DNA of 64,000 bases, taken from the NCBI GenBank assembly GCA_021772935.1, contig JAJFLA010000019.1:1-64000 (forward strand), read 5' to 3'. Positions 17,113 through 25,643 of this stretch are shown piece by piece (position 1 is the first letter of the stretch; every line of letters starts with the position of its first letter). A model generated the notes under the pieces. That model searched no databases. It was not told the origin of the DNA and was given only the letters and a program-made list of their open reading frames with translations. Source of the DNA: Gammaproteobacteria bacterium. GTDB taxonomy: Bacteria > Pseudomonadota > Gammaproteobacteria > Xanthomonadales > SZUA-36. A program made the translations under genes and the position numbers.

Positions 17113-18597
17113 TCACTTCCTTAACTGGGTAACCGTCTTGGTTTCGGTATAGGCATCCAATGCCTGTTCACCCAGTTCACGCCCGAGACCAGACATTTTG
17201 TAGCCACCAAAGGGCGCTGCCGGGTCCACAATATTGTAACAATTGATCCACACAGTTCCGGCCTTGAGTGCTTCGGTTACGGTATACGCCTTGTCAATAT
17301 CCTGTGTCCAAACTGCCGAACTGAGACCAAACTGGCTATCATTGGCGCGGCTGATGACCTCATCGGTACCGCTGAACCTGAGGATACTGAGCACCGGCCC
17401 AAAAATCTCATCAGTGGCAATCGCCATATCATCTTTAACCTCACTGAAGACAGTGGGCGCAACAAAATAACCACGATCAAAAACACGTTCACCACCACTG
17501 ACACATTCGGCACCCTGCTCCTTGCCGAGATTAATGTAATGCATGATCTTGTCAAACTGGGCCTGGTCGATCTGTGGTCCATGTTCGGTTTCAGGATCGA
17601 AGGGGTCGCCGATGATTCTATTGCAGGCTTTATCCGCCAGTTTCTGTACAAACTCATCATAAATTGCCTCATGCACAAAGGCACGGCTACCGGCACAGCA
17701 ATTCTGTCCTTGATTGAGAAAAATGGCCCCGAACGCTCCGTCAACAGCCTCATCAAGATTGGCATCATCAAAAACAATATTTGGACTTTTCCCACCCAAC
17801 TCAAAAGTCATACGTTTCATGCTATCGATGGTAGCGGCCTTTATGATCCTGCCAGTTGTATGTTCACCGGTAAAGGCGATTTTATCGACATCAGGATGCT
17901 TAACCAAAGCTGCTCCAGCGGTTTCACCATATCCCGGCACAATGTTAATGACACCCGGCGGAATGCCAGCCTCCAGTGCAAGCTCTCCCGCCCACAAAGC
18001 TGTTAACGGTGTTTGTTCTGCGGGTTTAAGAATCGTGGTACACCCTGCTGCCAATGCCGGCCCCAGTTTCCAGGCCGCCATAGCCAGTGGAAAATTCCAC
18101 GGAATGATCAGGCCACAGACGCCGACTGGCTCACGCCGGGTATGAGTGAAATAGGGACCTGATATGGGAATGGTCTTACCTTCAACCTTATCCGCCCAGC
18201 CAGCAAAATAGCGAATGGTCGCCGCCGCACTTGGAATATCATAACCCAGGGCCTCTACGATCGGTTTGCCATTATCAAGTACTTCAAGCCGTGCAAACGC
18301 TTCCTGATTCAAGTCAATCAAATCAGCCCACTTCATCATCAGTCGACCACGTTCACGCGCATCCATCTTGCCCCATGGTCCTTCGTGTAATGCTTTGTTG
18401 GCAGCGGCAACAGCGAGGTCAATGTCCGCCATATCACCTTCTGCGATAGTGGCGATGACCTCTTCGGTCACCGGATTGATACTGTCAAACGTTTTACCAC
18501 TTTGACTGTCCTGAAACTTTCCATCAATCAAAAGACGTGTTTGTGGAACCCTGATCAGGTTTTTATAGCTTTCAGGGAGCGTTGCTGCTTCAGTCAT
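17113..18597 (-). CDS. NAD(P)-dependent aldehyde dehydrogenase
   Basis: 494 residues, full family length. Diagnostic residues: Asn168 in IPWNFP, the general base Glu266 in FELGGKSPN, and the catalytic Cys300 in NQGQNCCAGSR. The nucleotide loop reads FTGEHTTGR, where FTGSxxxG is more usual. Overall closest in look to betaine/gamma-aminobutyraldehyde/phenylacetaldehyde dehydrogenases. GGAG lies seven bases before the ATG. A strong inverted repeat sits 30 bases upstream. The ArgE-type deacylase follows, suggesting a short operon that degrades an acylated amine or amino acid by deacylation and aldehyde oxidation; this pathway is inference. Confidence 0.93.
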   Translation of the reverse strand: MTEAATLPESYKNLIRVPQTRLLIDGKFQDSQSGKTFDSINPVTEEVIATIAEGDMADIDLAVAAANKALHEGPWGKMDARERGRLMMKWADLIDLNQEAFARLEVLDNGKPIVEALGYDIPSAAATIRYFAGWADKVEGKTIPISGPYFTHTRREPVGVCGLIIPWNFPLAMAAWKLGPALAAGCTTILKPAEQTPLTALWAGELALEAGIPPGVINIVPGYGETAGAALVKHPDVDKIAFTGEHTTGRIIKAATIDSMKRMTFELGGKSPNIVFDDANLDEAVDGAFGAIFLNQGQNCCAGSRAFVHEAIYDEFVQKLADKACNRIIGDPFDPETEHGPQIDQAQFDKIMHYINLGKEQGAECVSGGERVFDRGYFVAPTVFSEVKDDMAIATDEIFGPVLSILRFSGTDEVISRANDSQFGLSSAVWTQDIDKAYTVTEALKAGTVWINCYNIVDPAAPFGGYKMSGLGRELGEQALDAYTETKTVTQLRK

Positions 18598-18626
18598 ATG
18601 AGAATCTCCATTATCAAAGGGCTAGT

Positions 18627-18655
18627 CTTGAATTAAATCACAAATTTAATTCAAG
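18627..18655. promoter_or_regulatory. Operator-like inverted repeat upstream of the aldehyde dehydrogenase
   Basis: A perfect 12-bp inverted repeat: CTTGAATTAAAT at 18627-18638 and ATTTAATTCAAG at 18644-18655, spacer CACAA. It ends 30 bases before the ATG at 18597, overlapping the likely promoter. The length and symmetry fit a dimeric repressor of the TetR, GntR or LysR kinds. No such regulator is encoded beside it. Confidence 0.7.
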
Positions 18656-18706
18656 CTGATCTCTTTTTCTCTTTTTGCTCTAAATGACAGACAATGATTG
18701 CCTGGA

Positions 18707-18904
18707 TCATCCATCTGTACGAGACAAAAAGAGGTTATAAGAACCGGATGGTCTGATATCGGGGCCGTCCTGCCAGGGCGAAGCTCCACTAGCTGGGTAA
18801 AGATCACGTGCAGCACAGCCAACACCAGTCAAGAGCACGGTGCCTGTAACGGCAGTAAAAAACAATACTGGAACGACCTGCATGAAGCGTTCTAACTGGT
18901 CCAT
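18707..18904 (-). CDS. Possible small lipoprotein or membrane peptide
   Basis: 65 codons; the ATG overlaps the last 13 bases of the GNAT gene. A hydrophobic segment (VVPVLFFTAVTGTVLLTG, about 10-27) runs into VGCAARDLYP, where Cys30 could be lipidated, though GVGC is a poor lipobox. The remainder is short and rich in Pro, Gly and Ser. No ribosome binding site is seen, so translation would depend on coupling to the upstream gene. It may instead be chance. Confidence 0.35.
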   Translation of the reverse strand: MDQLERFMQVVPVLFFTAVTGTVLLTGVGCAARDLYPASGASPWQDGPDIRPSGSYNLFLSRTDG

Positions 18905-19383
18905 TTTGAGTTTGCCAAAACCACGGATGTTTCAATTTGCCGAGCAGATATTGTCCAATACTTTTTCAGAAGCCTGGTTTTTTCTTTTGCAGAGACGAGT
19001 TGATAGCCGTTCTTCTGGTAGAAAGACACTGCCCATGTTGCATCTGCCCAAGTTCCAATCAGTATGGGCTTTGTGGTAAACCGTTCAAAGTGACGTAAAA
19101 AAAGAGTTCCAATTCCTTGTTTTTGAATACCAGTACGGACATAGGCGTGACGTATCAATGTGACGACTCCCTTATCCTGAATACCCATTACACCATCAAG
19201 TTGCGCATTGCGTTCAACGCCCCAAAAAATGACACCCTGCTTGATCTCATCTGCTAGCTCGGCCCTGTTCATATAAGGCTCGTGCCAGCAGTCATCAGGG
19301 ATCACATCACGATATGCCTGTGCAGCGTCATTAATAATGTCATAGATGACTTCAAAGTCAGCATCATTACATTGCCTGATCAT
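18892..19383 (-). CDS. GNAT-family N-acetyltransferase
   Basis: 163 residues. The acetyl-CoA motif is AYVRTGIQKQGIGTLFLRHF (about 81-100), with the Q/RxxGxG/A core as QKQGIG. The C-terminal FYQKNGYQLV is the usual family ending strand. Known members acetylate amines on small molecules or protein N-termini. It starts nine bases after the transglutaminase-like gene stop, so both are likely in one transcript. The substrate is unknown. Confidence 0.88.
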   Translation of the reverse strand: MIRQCNDADFEVIYDIINDAAQAYRDVIPDDCWHEPYMNRAELADEIKQGVIFWGVERNAQLDGVMGIQDKGVVTLIRHAYVRTGIQKQGIGTLFLRHFERFTTKPILIGTWADATWAVSFYQKNGYQLVSAKEKTRLLKKYWTISARQIETSVVLANSKWTS

Positions 19384-19392
19384 AAAGATATC

Positions 19393-20082
19393 TTACTTTT
19401 TTTGGCCCAACGTCTCGAGCTCAACTTCTCCGGAGAAATCCCCTTGACCGGAGAGTTCGGCAAGACCAGGATAAAATCTGGAAAAATCTTGCATCATACG
19501 ATCGAAAGGAAGGTCCGCGAACTCACCGTGATAGTTCAGGTACTCCATGTGTTTCTGTCCATCGAGGTCGAATGGGTGATAGATGGAGTCTTCAAGGCCA
19601 TCGAACTCGAGAGGCCTTAAACGAAACCTGGCGCAAAGCCCGATATTGAATGCGGGTGTCGCCTTAACCCATGTCCGGTTCAGATACACGTCGGTATAGC
19701 CGTGCCAATAAAAAATATCTGTGTGCATGAGACGACGCAAATTTGCGGTAGACAGGTGATTCCTGACATCGGCATAACCAAGCCTGGCTGGGATTCCGAC
19801 TGCCCGGCAACAGGCTGCATACAATATCGCTTTGGTCACACACCAACCCCGCCCTGTCTTTAGCGTATGGCTAGCTGAATAATCGTTCAGCGCAGGGCTG
19901 AAGCTGTACGGATCATAACGAATCTGGTCGCGGACTGCGTAATAGAGAGATTTTGCCCGTTCCAGATCAGTCGAATTCGTCAAACTGTTTTCTGTTACAA
20001 ACTCTCTTAAAGACTCGCTTTCAAAATCCATCGTCTGCGTGGGGCGAAGAAAGATATCCATAGCCTTGTCAGTCGACTGCAT
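19393..20082 (-). CDS. Transglutaminase-like cysteine protease-fold protein
   Basis: 229 residues without a signal peptide, so cytoplasmic. The core is KTGRGWCVTKAILYAACCRA, with catalytic Cys81, followed by DIFYWHGYTDVYL with His127. The third catalytic position, Asp in DPT-type motifs, is replaced by VKATPAFN. Such bacterial members may be proteases, amidases or non-catalytic. It sits between a radical SAM protein upstream (91 bases away) and the GNAT gene downstream, all leftward. Confidence 0.85.
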   Translation of the reverse strand: MQSTDKAMDIFLRPTQTMDFESESLREFVTENSLTNSTDLERAKSLYYAVRDQIRYDPYSFSPALNDYSASHTLKTGRGWCVTKAILYAACCRAVGIPARLGYADVRNHLSTANLRRLMHTDIFYWHGYTDVYLNRTWVKATPAFNIGLCARFRLRPLEFDGLEDSIYHPFDLDGQKHMEYLNYHGEFADLPFDRMMQDFSRFYPGLAELSGQGDFSGEVELETLGQKK

Positions 20083-20173
20083 TAAAAACTACCGTACGAG
20101 GACATAGGTAGGTTTTGCCAGTCTGTTGACACTGATGCTTTTGCGTTAACACACTGTTGATCACTTATTGGCA

Positions 20174-21541
20174 TCAAAACCTGTTCCTTATTCGGCCTGT
20201 TAGCCATGCGACCTGACTTTTAAATAGTTTCCATCGGTCAGCAAAACTCTTACCGGCCTCGTTTTGCATAAGCCCGGCCAGCTCAGGCACCAAACATATT
20301 AAAGACTCGTCACGCACTTGGTCAAACACACTGGTGATACGTCGGAATTCATTCATTATGTACGGCGAATGATTTGATAGTTGCATGAAGGCGAGGATAC
20401 CATCTAACGGATTGGGATCATTGCTCATCTCGTTCAATTTAAGACGCTGACTTAAATCTCCCAGTTGCTTAACCACAAGATTTTTAAGGTCGTCAGGTAA
20501 AAATTGAATGTTGAAATAATCCGGTACGGAAAGATGTACCAGATTGGGCATGGGATGGATAAAGGAAAACCGTTGCTGTGTATACTCGATCAGGTCTGCC
20601 AGTTTGAATACATTATAAATTTGTACCGTAATACTAATGCTCACCCAACCCAGATTAAGCTCATTATGTTCGCGGTCAATCGTGTCTAGATTATGTGCAA
20701 TAGTCTTCCATTTTGATGGATAACGGATATAGTCATTAAGCGCACCAAATGCATCGACACTACACAACAAATTAACCGCTTTGAATTGTGGCCACAGATC
20801 CCGGTGTTTTTGAGGGATCTTGGTGACATTGGTATTGAAAGTCAGTTCAATTCGGCTGGCCACACCACTTTTGACACAAATCTCCAGCGCCTTTAAAACT
20901 TCCGGAATAATCAGTGGTTCACCACCAGCGAAGTGAAGGTGTTCCAGATCGTGGATGTGTTCGGCAAAATCATCCCACAACTGTTCATTCTGAAACCAGT
21001 CCATATGTGTAAGCTGGTATGCATTTTCACCTTTGAGTCGAAGTCTTCGACGACTGATCTGATTCCATTCTTCAAGCATCAGTTTACTGGCGCGGGGATG
21101 GCACATTCGACACCGCAGGTTACACAGGTTACCGAGCCGGTAATCACGTGAGCAGATGCGAACAGGTGCCCTGCCCTGCGCATCAGTATTATCCAATATC
21201 CATGGAATATGATGCTTGAAGTGATGGTTTTCGTGGCTTCTCCGACTACTACCCCCACATTGTTCGGTTATTCTGCAGCGCTCACAGGCTGGGGGCCATG
21301 TACCCTTGAGCATTAATTTACGAATTTCACGAATATGAGCTGTGTCACTAATTTGCTGGTCGGTGAAGCCATCGGCTACGTTGATCAATTTACCCGAATC
21401 ACTCTTGATGTAACTGTGTGAATGTTCCTCTGCGGTGCAACACAACTGAACCTCTCCACCCAGGTTTACAAAGCGGTGCACCCACGGCAGCACACAAAAC
21501 GAGTGCTTTGAAATATCATTAAAATTAGCCGGAAGAGTCAT
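20174..21541 (-). CDS. Twitch-type radical SAM protein
   Basis: 455 residues from ATG 21541 (a TTG lies two codons upstream; neither has a strong ribosome site). The N-terminal portion carries Cys clusters (FCVLPWVHRF, VQLCCTA, PPACERCRITEQCGG) resembling a twitch/SPASM auxiliary cluster region placed before the core. The radical SAM motif is GNLCNLRCRMCHP (CxxxCxxC, about 147-155), followed by HFAGGEPLI for SAM binding. Family members modify peptides, sugars or small molecules. The downstream transglutaminase-like and GNAT genes hint at a shared modification pathway. No precursor peptide could be identified nearby. Confidence 0.85.
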   Translation of the reverse strand: MTLPANFNDISKHSFCVLPWVHRFVNLGGEVQLCCTAEEHSHSYIKSDSGKLINVADGFTDQQISDTAHIREIRKLMLKGTWPPACERCRITEQCGGSSRRSHENHHFKHHIPWILDNTDAQGRAPVRICSRDYRLGNLCNLRCRMCHPRASKLMLEEWNQISRRRLRLKGENAYQLTHMDWFQNEQLWDDFAEHIHDLEHLHFAGGEPLIIPEVLKALEICVKSGVASRIELTFNTNVTKIPQKHRDLWPQFKAVNLLCSVDAFGALNDYIRYPSKWKTIAHNLDTIDREHNELNLGWVSISITVQIYNVFKLADLIEYTQQRFSFIHPMPNLVHLSVPDYFNIQFLPDDLKNLVVKQLGDLSQRLKLNEMSNDPNPLDGILAFMQLSNHSPYIMNEFRRITSVFDQVRDESLICLVPELAGLMQNEAGKSFADRWKLFKSQVAWLTGRIRNRF

Positions 21542-21660
21542 TGGCAAATGGAGCGTCTGTTGATAAGAATCTTAAGTTGTAACATGTATTCTGATTGTAG
21601 AGGAAAACCAGACAGAGGAGATGTAAAAAAAAGACAGCCTTAAGTGAGATTAATATCGAT

Positions 21661-21677
21661 TTTAAGCTCCGGTTAAG
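21661..21677 (+). promoter_or_regulatory. PmrA/QseB-like box
   Basis: TTTAAG-N5-GTTAAG: two TTAAG half-sites with an 11-bp period, as in binding sites of PmrA/QseB-class regulators. A -10-like TCTAAT (21694-21699) follows at promoter distance. The next protein gene rightward is a regulator of exactly this class, so autoregulation is plausible. Confidence 0.55.
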
Positions 21678-21700
21678 GTTTGTAGGCGCATAGTCTAATC

Positions 21701-21797
21701 ATGGAGTGGGGGGGCATGATCTCCTCGTGTACAGTGATCGACACCCGTCTGAAAACTGTAAACGATTCGGCGCCGTACTTAGTGCGGCGCCTTTTTT
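21701..21797 (+). ncRNA. Candidate small RNA with intrinsic terminator
   Basis: A promoter-like sequence with a PmrA-like box and a -10 element is followed by about 95 bases that end in a strong terminator, with no open frame of note. It contains a G-run (21708-21714) and CTCCTC (21721-21726), which could pair with each other or with a Shine-Dalgarno. The start is inferred to lie near 21701-21706. It may be a free small RNA or an attenuated leader of the two-component operon, whose start is 160 bases further on. Confidence 0.45.
21769..21797 (+). terminator. Rho-independent terminator ahead of the response regulator
   Basis: Ten-pair stem with one G-U pair: GGCGCCGTAC (21769-21778) with GTGCGGCGCC (21782-21791), loop TTA, then six T. 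No plus-strand protein gene precedes it, so it must end a non-coding transcript, or leftward act poorly because the other side lacks a T-run. Confidence 0.9.
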
Positions 21798-21956
21798 AAT
21801 GGTATGTCAATCTTACTGTTACAAACTTTCAACCCAGAACAACAAATATATGTAATGAATGGTTTTGCCAATGCTCAAAGTTGTATCTGCGTTTACATTG
21901 GCAATGCCAACTCATGTAAACTGATCCTGTCATAAAGCTGTGCTCAAGGGTTGGGA

Positions 21957-22628
21957 ATGCGAATTCTCGTTGTTGAAGACAATCAGCAAGTTGCGCGACA
22001 AATTCAAGTTTCGCTTGAACAGGAGCTCTTTATTGTTGATGTTGCGTATGATGGTGAAGAGGGTTGGTTTTTAGGAGACACAGAACCTTACGATGCAGTA
22101 ATACTGGATCTTGGCCTACCCAAACTGGATGGCTTGAGTCTGCTTAAGACTTGGCGGCAGTCATCCAACCGGGTACCTGTGCTGATCCTGACGAGCCGAG
22201 ATACCTGGCGTGAAAAAGTTGTCGGATTAAGGGCGGGGGCCGACGATTATTTGGCAAAACCATTCGAACTCGAAGAGTTACTAGCGCGTGTGGAAGCCTT
22301 GATTCGTCGCGCATCCGGCCATGCTTCTCCTGTGCTGAAATGTGGCCCAGTTGAACTCGAACCAGTATCAGCCCAGGTTAGCATGCGGGGAGTGCCGATC
22401 AACATGACGGCACTTGAATACCGCGCCCTACAATATCTGATGCAAAAAAAGGGCAAGGTTGTTTCCAAGTCTGAATTGAGTGAACACATTTACGGGCAAA
22501 ATCTGGAACGTGACTCGAATGTCATTGAAGTGCTGATTAACCGTTTACGCGGCAAGCTCGATTCCAGCCTGATTGAAACTCGCCGGGGCCTTGGATACCA
22601 ACTACAGGAGACCAATGATGGTGCATAG
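21957..22628 (+). CDS. OmpR-family response regulator (PhoP/QseB-like)
   Basis: 223 residues from ATG 21957, with AAGGG about seven bases upstream; TTG 21951 is in frame but less likely. The receiver domain (1-118) has the acidic pair in VVEDNQ, phospho-acceptor Asp51 in VILDLGLPKLDG, a Thr-containing LTSRD and Lys in LAKPFELEELL. The C-terminal winged helix (about 128-220) ends RRGLGYQL. Role: phosphorylation-dependent transcription control, activated by the adjoining kinase, whose start overlaps this gene. A PmrA-like box lies about 280 bases upstream. Confidence 0.93.
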   Translation: MRILVVEDNQQVARQIQVSLEQELFIVDVAYDGEEGWFLGDTEPYDAVILDLGLPKLDGLSLLKTWRQSSNRVPVLILTSRDTWREKVVGLRAGADDYLAKPFELEELLARVEALIRRASGHASPVLKCGPVELEPVSAQVSMRGVPINMTALEYRALQYLMQKKGKVVSKSELSEHIYGQNLERDSNVIEVLINRLRGKLDSSLIETRRGLGYQLQETNDGA

Positions 22629-23952
22629 ATCACTGACCTTCCGGATCATCGCCTTGTCGGGTGTCTGGATCGTCATGGCACTGGTTATCACCGCCTTACT
22701 GCTGGTGCACTCTTTTCGTAACTATAGTACTCAACATTATGATAATCACGTCAACATGCACCTTGAAGAGTTACTCGAAGCAAGCCGGTTTTTGCCGGAT
22801 GGTACCTTCGAATTAGCGTTCACCCCAAGTGATCACCGTTATCGGAATATGCGCTCCGGATGGTATTGGGAAATCAAACAGTCCATATTATCTTTAAGGC
22901 ATTCCCCATCGCTGGGCGAAAACAGTCTGGATATTGGAAACGTGCAACCAACTGAGCAGATGGTTATTCATGAAATCGTTGGCCCGATGGGAGAAAAACT
23001 GCGCGTTCAGGTGTTAAGGAAGACGCTAGACCCTAACCATGAACCGCTGACCTTTCTGGCATCAGCGCCAACGGCGGGCATCAAGGATGATGTCATGTAT
23101 CACTCCAGTCAAATCATCAGCAGTTTCCTGGTACTGGGTGTTGGCTTGATCATGGCGGTGGTGTTGCAAGTGCGTGTTGCTCTAAAGCCTTTGCAAGCAA
23201 TTAGTAAAGGCATCGGCCACATCCGTGAAGGCACTGCCAACAAGCTACCCCAGAATCATATCGAAGAGGTTCAACCTTTAGTGGATGAATTGAACAATCT
23301 GCTTGAACACAATGCGGTTTTACTTAAACGCGCCAGAAATCGACTGGCGGATCTGGCACATTCGGTTAAAAACCCACTTACCGTAATCAACAATGAAACA
23401 CGCCATATGCAAGCTGCGCAAAAAGAGTTGATTATTCATCAGACTGGCGAGATCACCAGAAACGTCGATCATTATCTCTCACGGGCAAGAGCCTCTGGCA
23501 CTGGCAACGTACTTGGCTCCAGGTCAAATGTCAAAGCCGCAGCTGACGACCTGGTTTACGCGATGCAACGGATTTACCAGCAACGAAACCTCGATTTTGA
23601 CATTTCTCATTTGGAAGACTGCTGGTTCAGAGGCGAGAGCCAGGACCTGGAAGAGATGTTGGGTAACTTGGCGGATAATGCCTGTAAATGGGCAACAAAA
23701 CGGGTGCTTATTCACTTTAAAACTTGCAATGATCGCTTGATCCTAACGGTTGAAGATGATGGCCCGGGTATTCCCGAAGAACGATTCAAAGATGTCATGC
23801 AAAGAGGTCACAAGCTGGATGACTCCAGTCCGGGTCATGGTCAGGGCCTTGGGATCGTGGTTGACATTGCTGAGCTTTACGAGGGCTCACTGAAGCTGGG
23901 AGTAAGCGAATTGGGAGGACTGCAGGCTGAACTAAACCTACCCCTGGCCTGA
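22618..23952 (+). CDS. Sensor histidine kinase, PhoQ-like
   Basis: 444 residues from ATG 22618 (AGGAG seven bases upstream; ATG 22615 is the alternative). It overlaps the regulator gene by 11 bases. Two membrane helices (about 8-32 and 165-190) flank a periplasmic sensor of about 130 residues rich in charged residues. A HAMP-like linker leads to the phospho-acceptor His248 in LADLAHSVKNPLTVI. The ATPase domain has NLADNACKWA, EDDGPGIPEE and GHGQGLGIVVDIAE. The DHp and ATPase sequence is of the PhoQ kind, suggesting a signal such as divalent cations, low pH or cationic peptides. The sensor region is too divergent to name the ligand. Confidence 0.92.
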   Translation: MVHRSLTFRIIALSGVWIVMALVITALLLVHSFRNYSTQHYDNHVNMHLEELLEASRFLPDGTFELAFTPSDHRYRNMRSGWYWEIKQSILSLRHSPSLGENSLDIGNVQPTEQMVIHEIVGPMGEKLRVQVLRKTLDPNHEPLTFLASAPTAGIKDDVMYHSSQIISSFLVLGVGLIMAVVLQVRVALKPLQAISKGIGHIREGTANKLPQNHIEEVQPLVDELNNLLEHNAVLLKRARNRLADLAHSVKNPLTVINNETRHMQAAQKELIIHQTGEITRNVDHYLSRARASGTGNVLGSRSNVKAAADDLVYAMQRIYQQRNLDFDISHLEDCWFRGESQDLEEMLGNLADNACKWATKRVLIHFKTCNDRLILTVEDDGPGIPEERFKDVMQRGHKLDDSSPGHGQGLGIVVDIAELYEGSLKLGVSELGGLQAELNLPLA

Positions 23953-23978
23953 CGACCCATCCACTGTGACATTCACAT

Positions 23979-25427
23979 TTATACCGATTGCTCAATGTTT
24001 TTTCTATCAGGTTTGTCTCCCGTTATCCTACTGACTGAAACCGTTAGAAACAGGCCAATCAAGAAACCGGGAATAATCTCCGACAGTTCGTAGAACCGGG
24101 CCTTAAAAAACAGCACCCACACAACAGTAGTGAAAAACCCTGCCAACATACCAACGATGGCGCCTTTAAGGTTGGTTTTTGAATACCACAGACCACATAA
24201 AAGTGGTGGGCCGAAAGCAGCACCCAGGCCGTTCCAGGCAAAAATCACAAACCAGAAAATCATCGGGGATTGTTGCAGTGCAAAACCCACACCAATCAGG
24301 CCAATCAGCAGCGTCAGCAGTTTGCCGCGATTGGCCAGAGCTTTTTCACCCAAACTGGACCCGCGTATTTTCTGTACGTAATCACGCACCACGGCGCTGG
24401 ATGCCAGGATCAACAGGCTATCCACGGTGGACATGATAGCCGCAAGTACAACCACCATCATGATGCCGGCCATCCACTCTGGCAACATCGCATTGGACAT
24501 GACCGGCAAGATGGCCTCCGGATCTTCCAGACCAGGAAACAACGCGCGCCCCGCCATCCCGGTCAACACGGCACCTACATCAAACAGGAAAATCACAATG
24601 ACCGACAAAGTCATCGCTGGCACCAGGCTCTTTTCCGAACGCGCAGACATAAAGCGCACCATCAACTGTGGCACACCCATAAAAGCTACACCAATTGACA
24701 TAAAACTGATCACACCCACCATAGCCAGCGTACTCTTGCCTTCAAGTCCCCAGGGGCTGAGCAGTCCAGGATCCTGAGCCCTCAAATTAGATGTAATGGC
24801 ATCCCAGCCTCCGCCTGTGTAAATCGCGATAATGGGCAAGGTGATCAGGCCTAGCAGCATCAAAACGCCCTGTATCAGGTCGGTCCAGGCCACTGCCTTG
24901 AAACCACCCACAAGTGTGTAAGCAATAATAATGGTGGCGCCCACAACCACACCCCAGGTGTAATCAAGATCGGTAAAACCATCAAAGGCCTTACCGGTGG
25001 CGACCATTTGCGCAGCCACATAAATCATGACCATAGTCAGGATGATCAACACACTGAGGCTTCTTAAAACGTGGTTCTTGTCGCCAAACCGTGCTGCCAA
25101 CACATCGGGCACGGTGATGGAATCCGTTTTATCTGCGTAGCGTTTTAAGCGCCGCGACAGCAGTATCCAGGCCAGGCTGATACCGAGCACTTCACCCAGC
25201 ACCACCCAAAAGGCATGTGCGCCAACCGCGTAACCCATACCGGTCAGACCCAGCAACAGCCAACCACTCTCACCTGTGGCATTGGTGCTGAATGCCACCA
25301 CCCACGGTGGTAGTTTCTTTCCCGCTATGAAATAGCCTTCAAGCGTCGTACTTTCTTTTCTGCTCCAGGCAGCAACCACGCCAAGGATGATGAGATAGCC
25401 AAGAAAGACGATGGTGATCACTGACAT
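23979..25427 (-). CDS. putP: Sodium/solute symporter, probably Na+/proline (PutP-like)
   Basis: 482 residues, slightly shorter than E. coli PutP, with about 13 membrane helices. Typical SSS features: LEGYFIAGKKLPPWVVAFS near the start, ATGESGWLLLG (sodium and substrate region of helix 2), AWTDLIQGVLMLLG, and the GLGAAFGPPLL segment. It converges with the histidine kinase gene (26 bases between stops). Substrate assignment to proline is from overall resemblance and is less certain than the family. Confidence 0.85.
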   Translation of the reverse strand: MSVITIVFLGYLIILGVVAAWSRKESTTLEGYFIAGKKLPPWVVAFSTNATGESGWLLLGLTGMGYAVGAHAFWVVLGEVLGISLAWILLSRRLKRYADKTDSITVPDVLAARFGDKNHVLRSLSVLIILTMVMIYVAAQMVATGKAFDGFTDLDYTWGVVVGATIIIAYTLVGGFKAVAWTDLIQGVLMLLGLITLPIIAIYTGGGWDAITSNLRAQDPGLLSPWGLEGKSTLAMVGVISFMSIGVAFMGVPQLMVRFMSARSEKSLVPAMTLSVIVIFLFDVGAVLTGMAGRALFPGLEDPEAILPVMSNAMLPEWMAGIMMVVVLAAIMSTVDSLLILASSAVVRDYVQKIRGSSLGEKALANRGKLLTLLIGLIGVGFALQQSPMIFWFVIFAWNGLGAAFGPPLLCGLWYSKTNLKGAIVGMLAGFFTTVVWVLFFKARFYELSEIIPGFLIGLFLTVSVSRITGDKPDRKNIEQSV

Positions 25428-25568
25428 TCTTATTATTCCTTAAATTTTTACCTGCGCCTGAAAAACACTGGGACCAACTCGCTAAAATCAACGGGGGCAC
25501 ACATTAACCCTGGCTTAAAGCAAAATAACTGACTCGGAAACTCCATATTTACATACTTTTACGTAGTC

Positions 25569-25585
25569 ATTAACACAAGGTTAAC
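25569..25585 (+). promoter_or_regulatory. Phased TTAAC repeat upstream of the Gly-rich lipoprotein
   Basis: ATTAAC-N5-GTTAAC, an 11-bp-phased direct repeat with the same geometry as the PmrA-like box at 21661 but TTAAC in place of TTAAG. A -10-like TAGATT follows at 25607-25612. Regulation by the nearby two-component pair is possible but unproven. Confidence 0.35.
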
Positions 25586-25643
25586 ATGCAAATTATCCAA
25601 CCCGGCTAGATTGAATTCTATTCCCTGAATTGAGTGGCACCCC

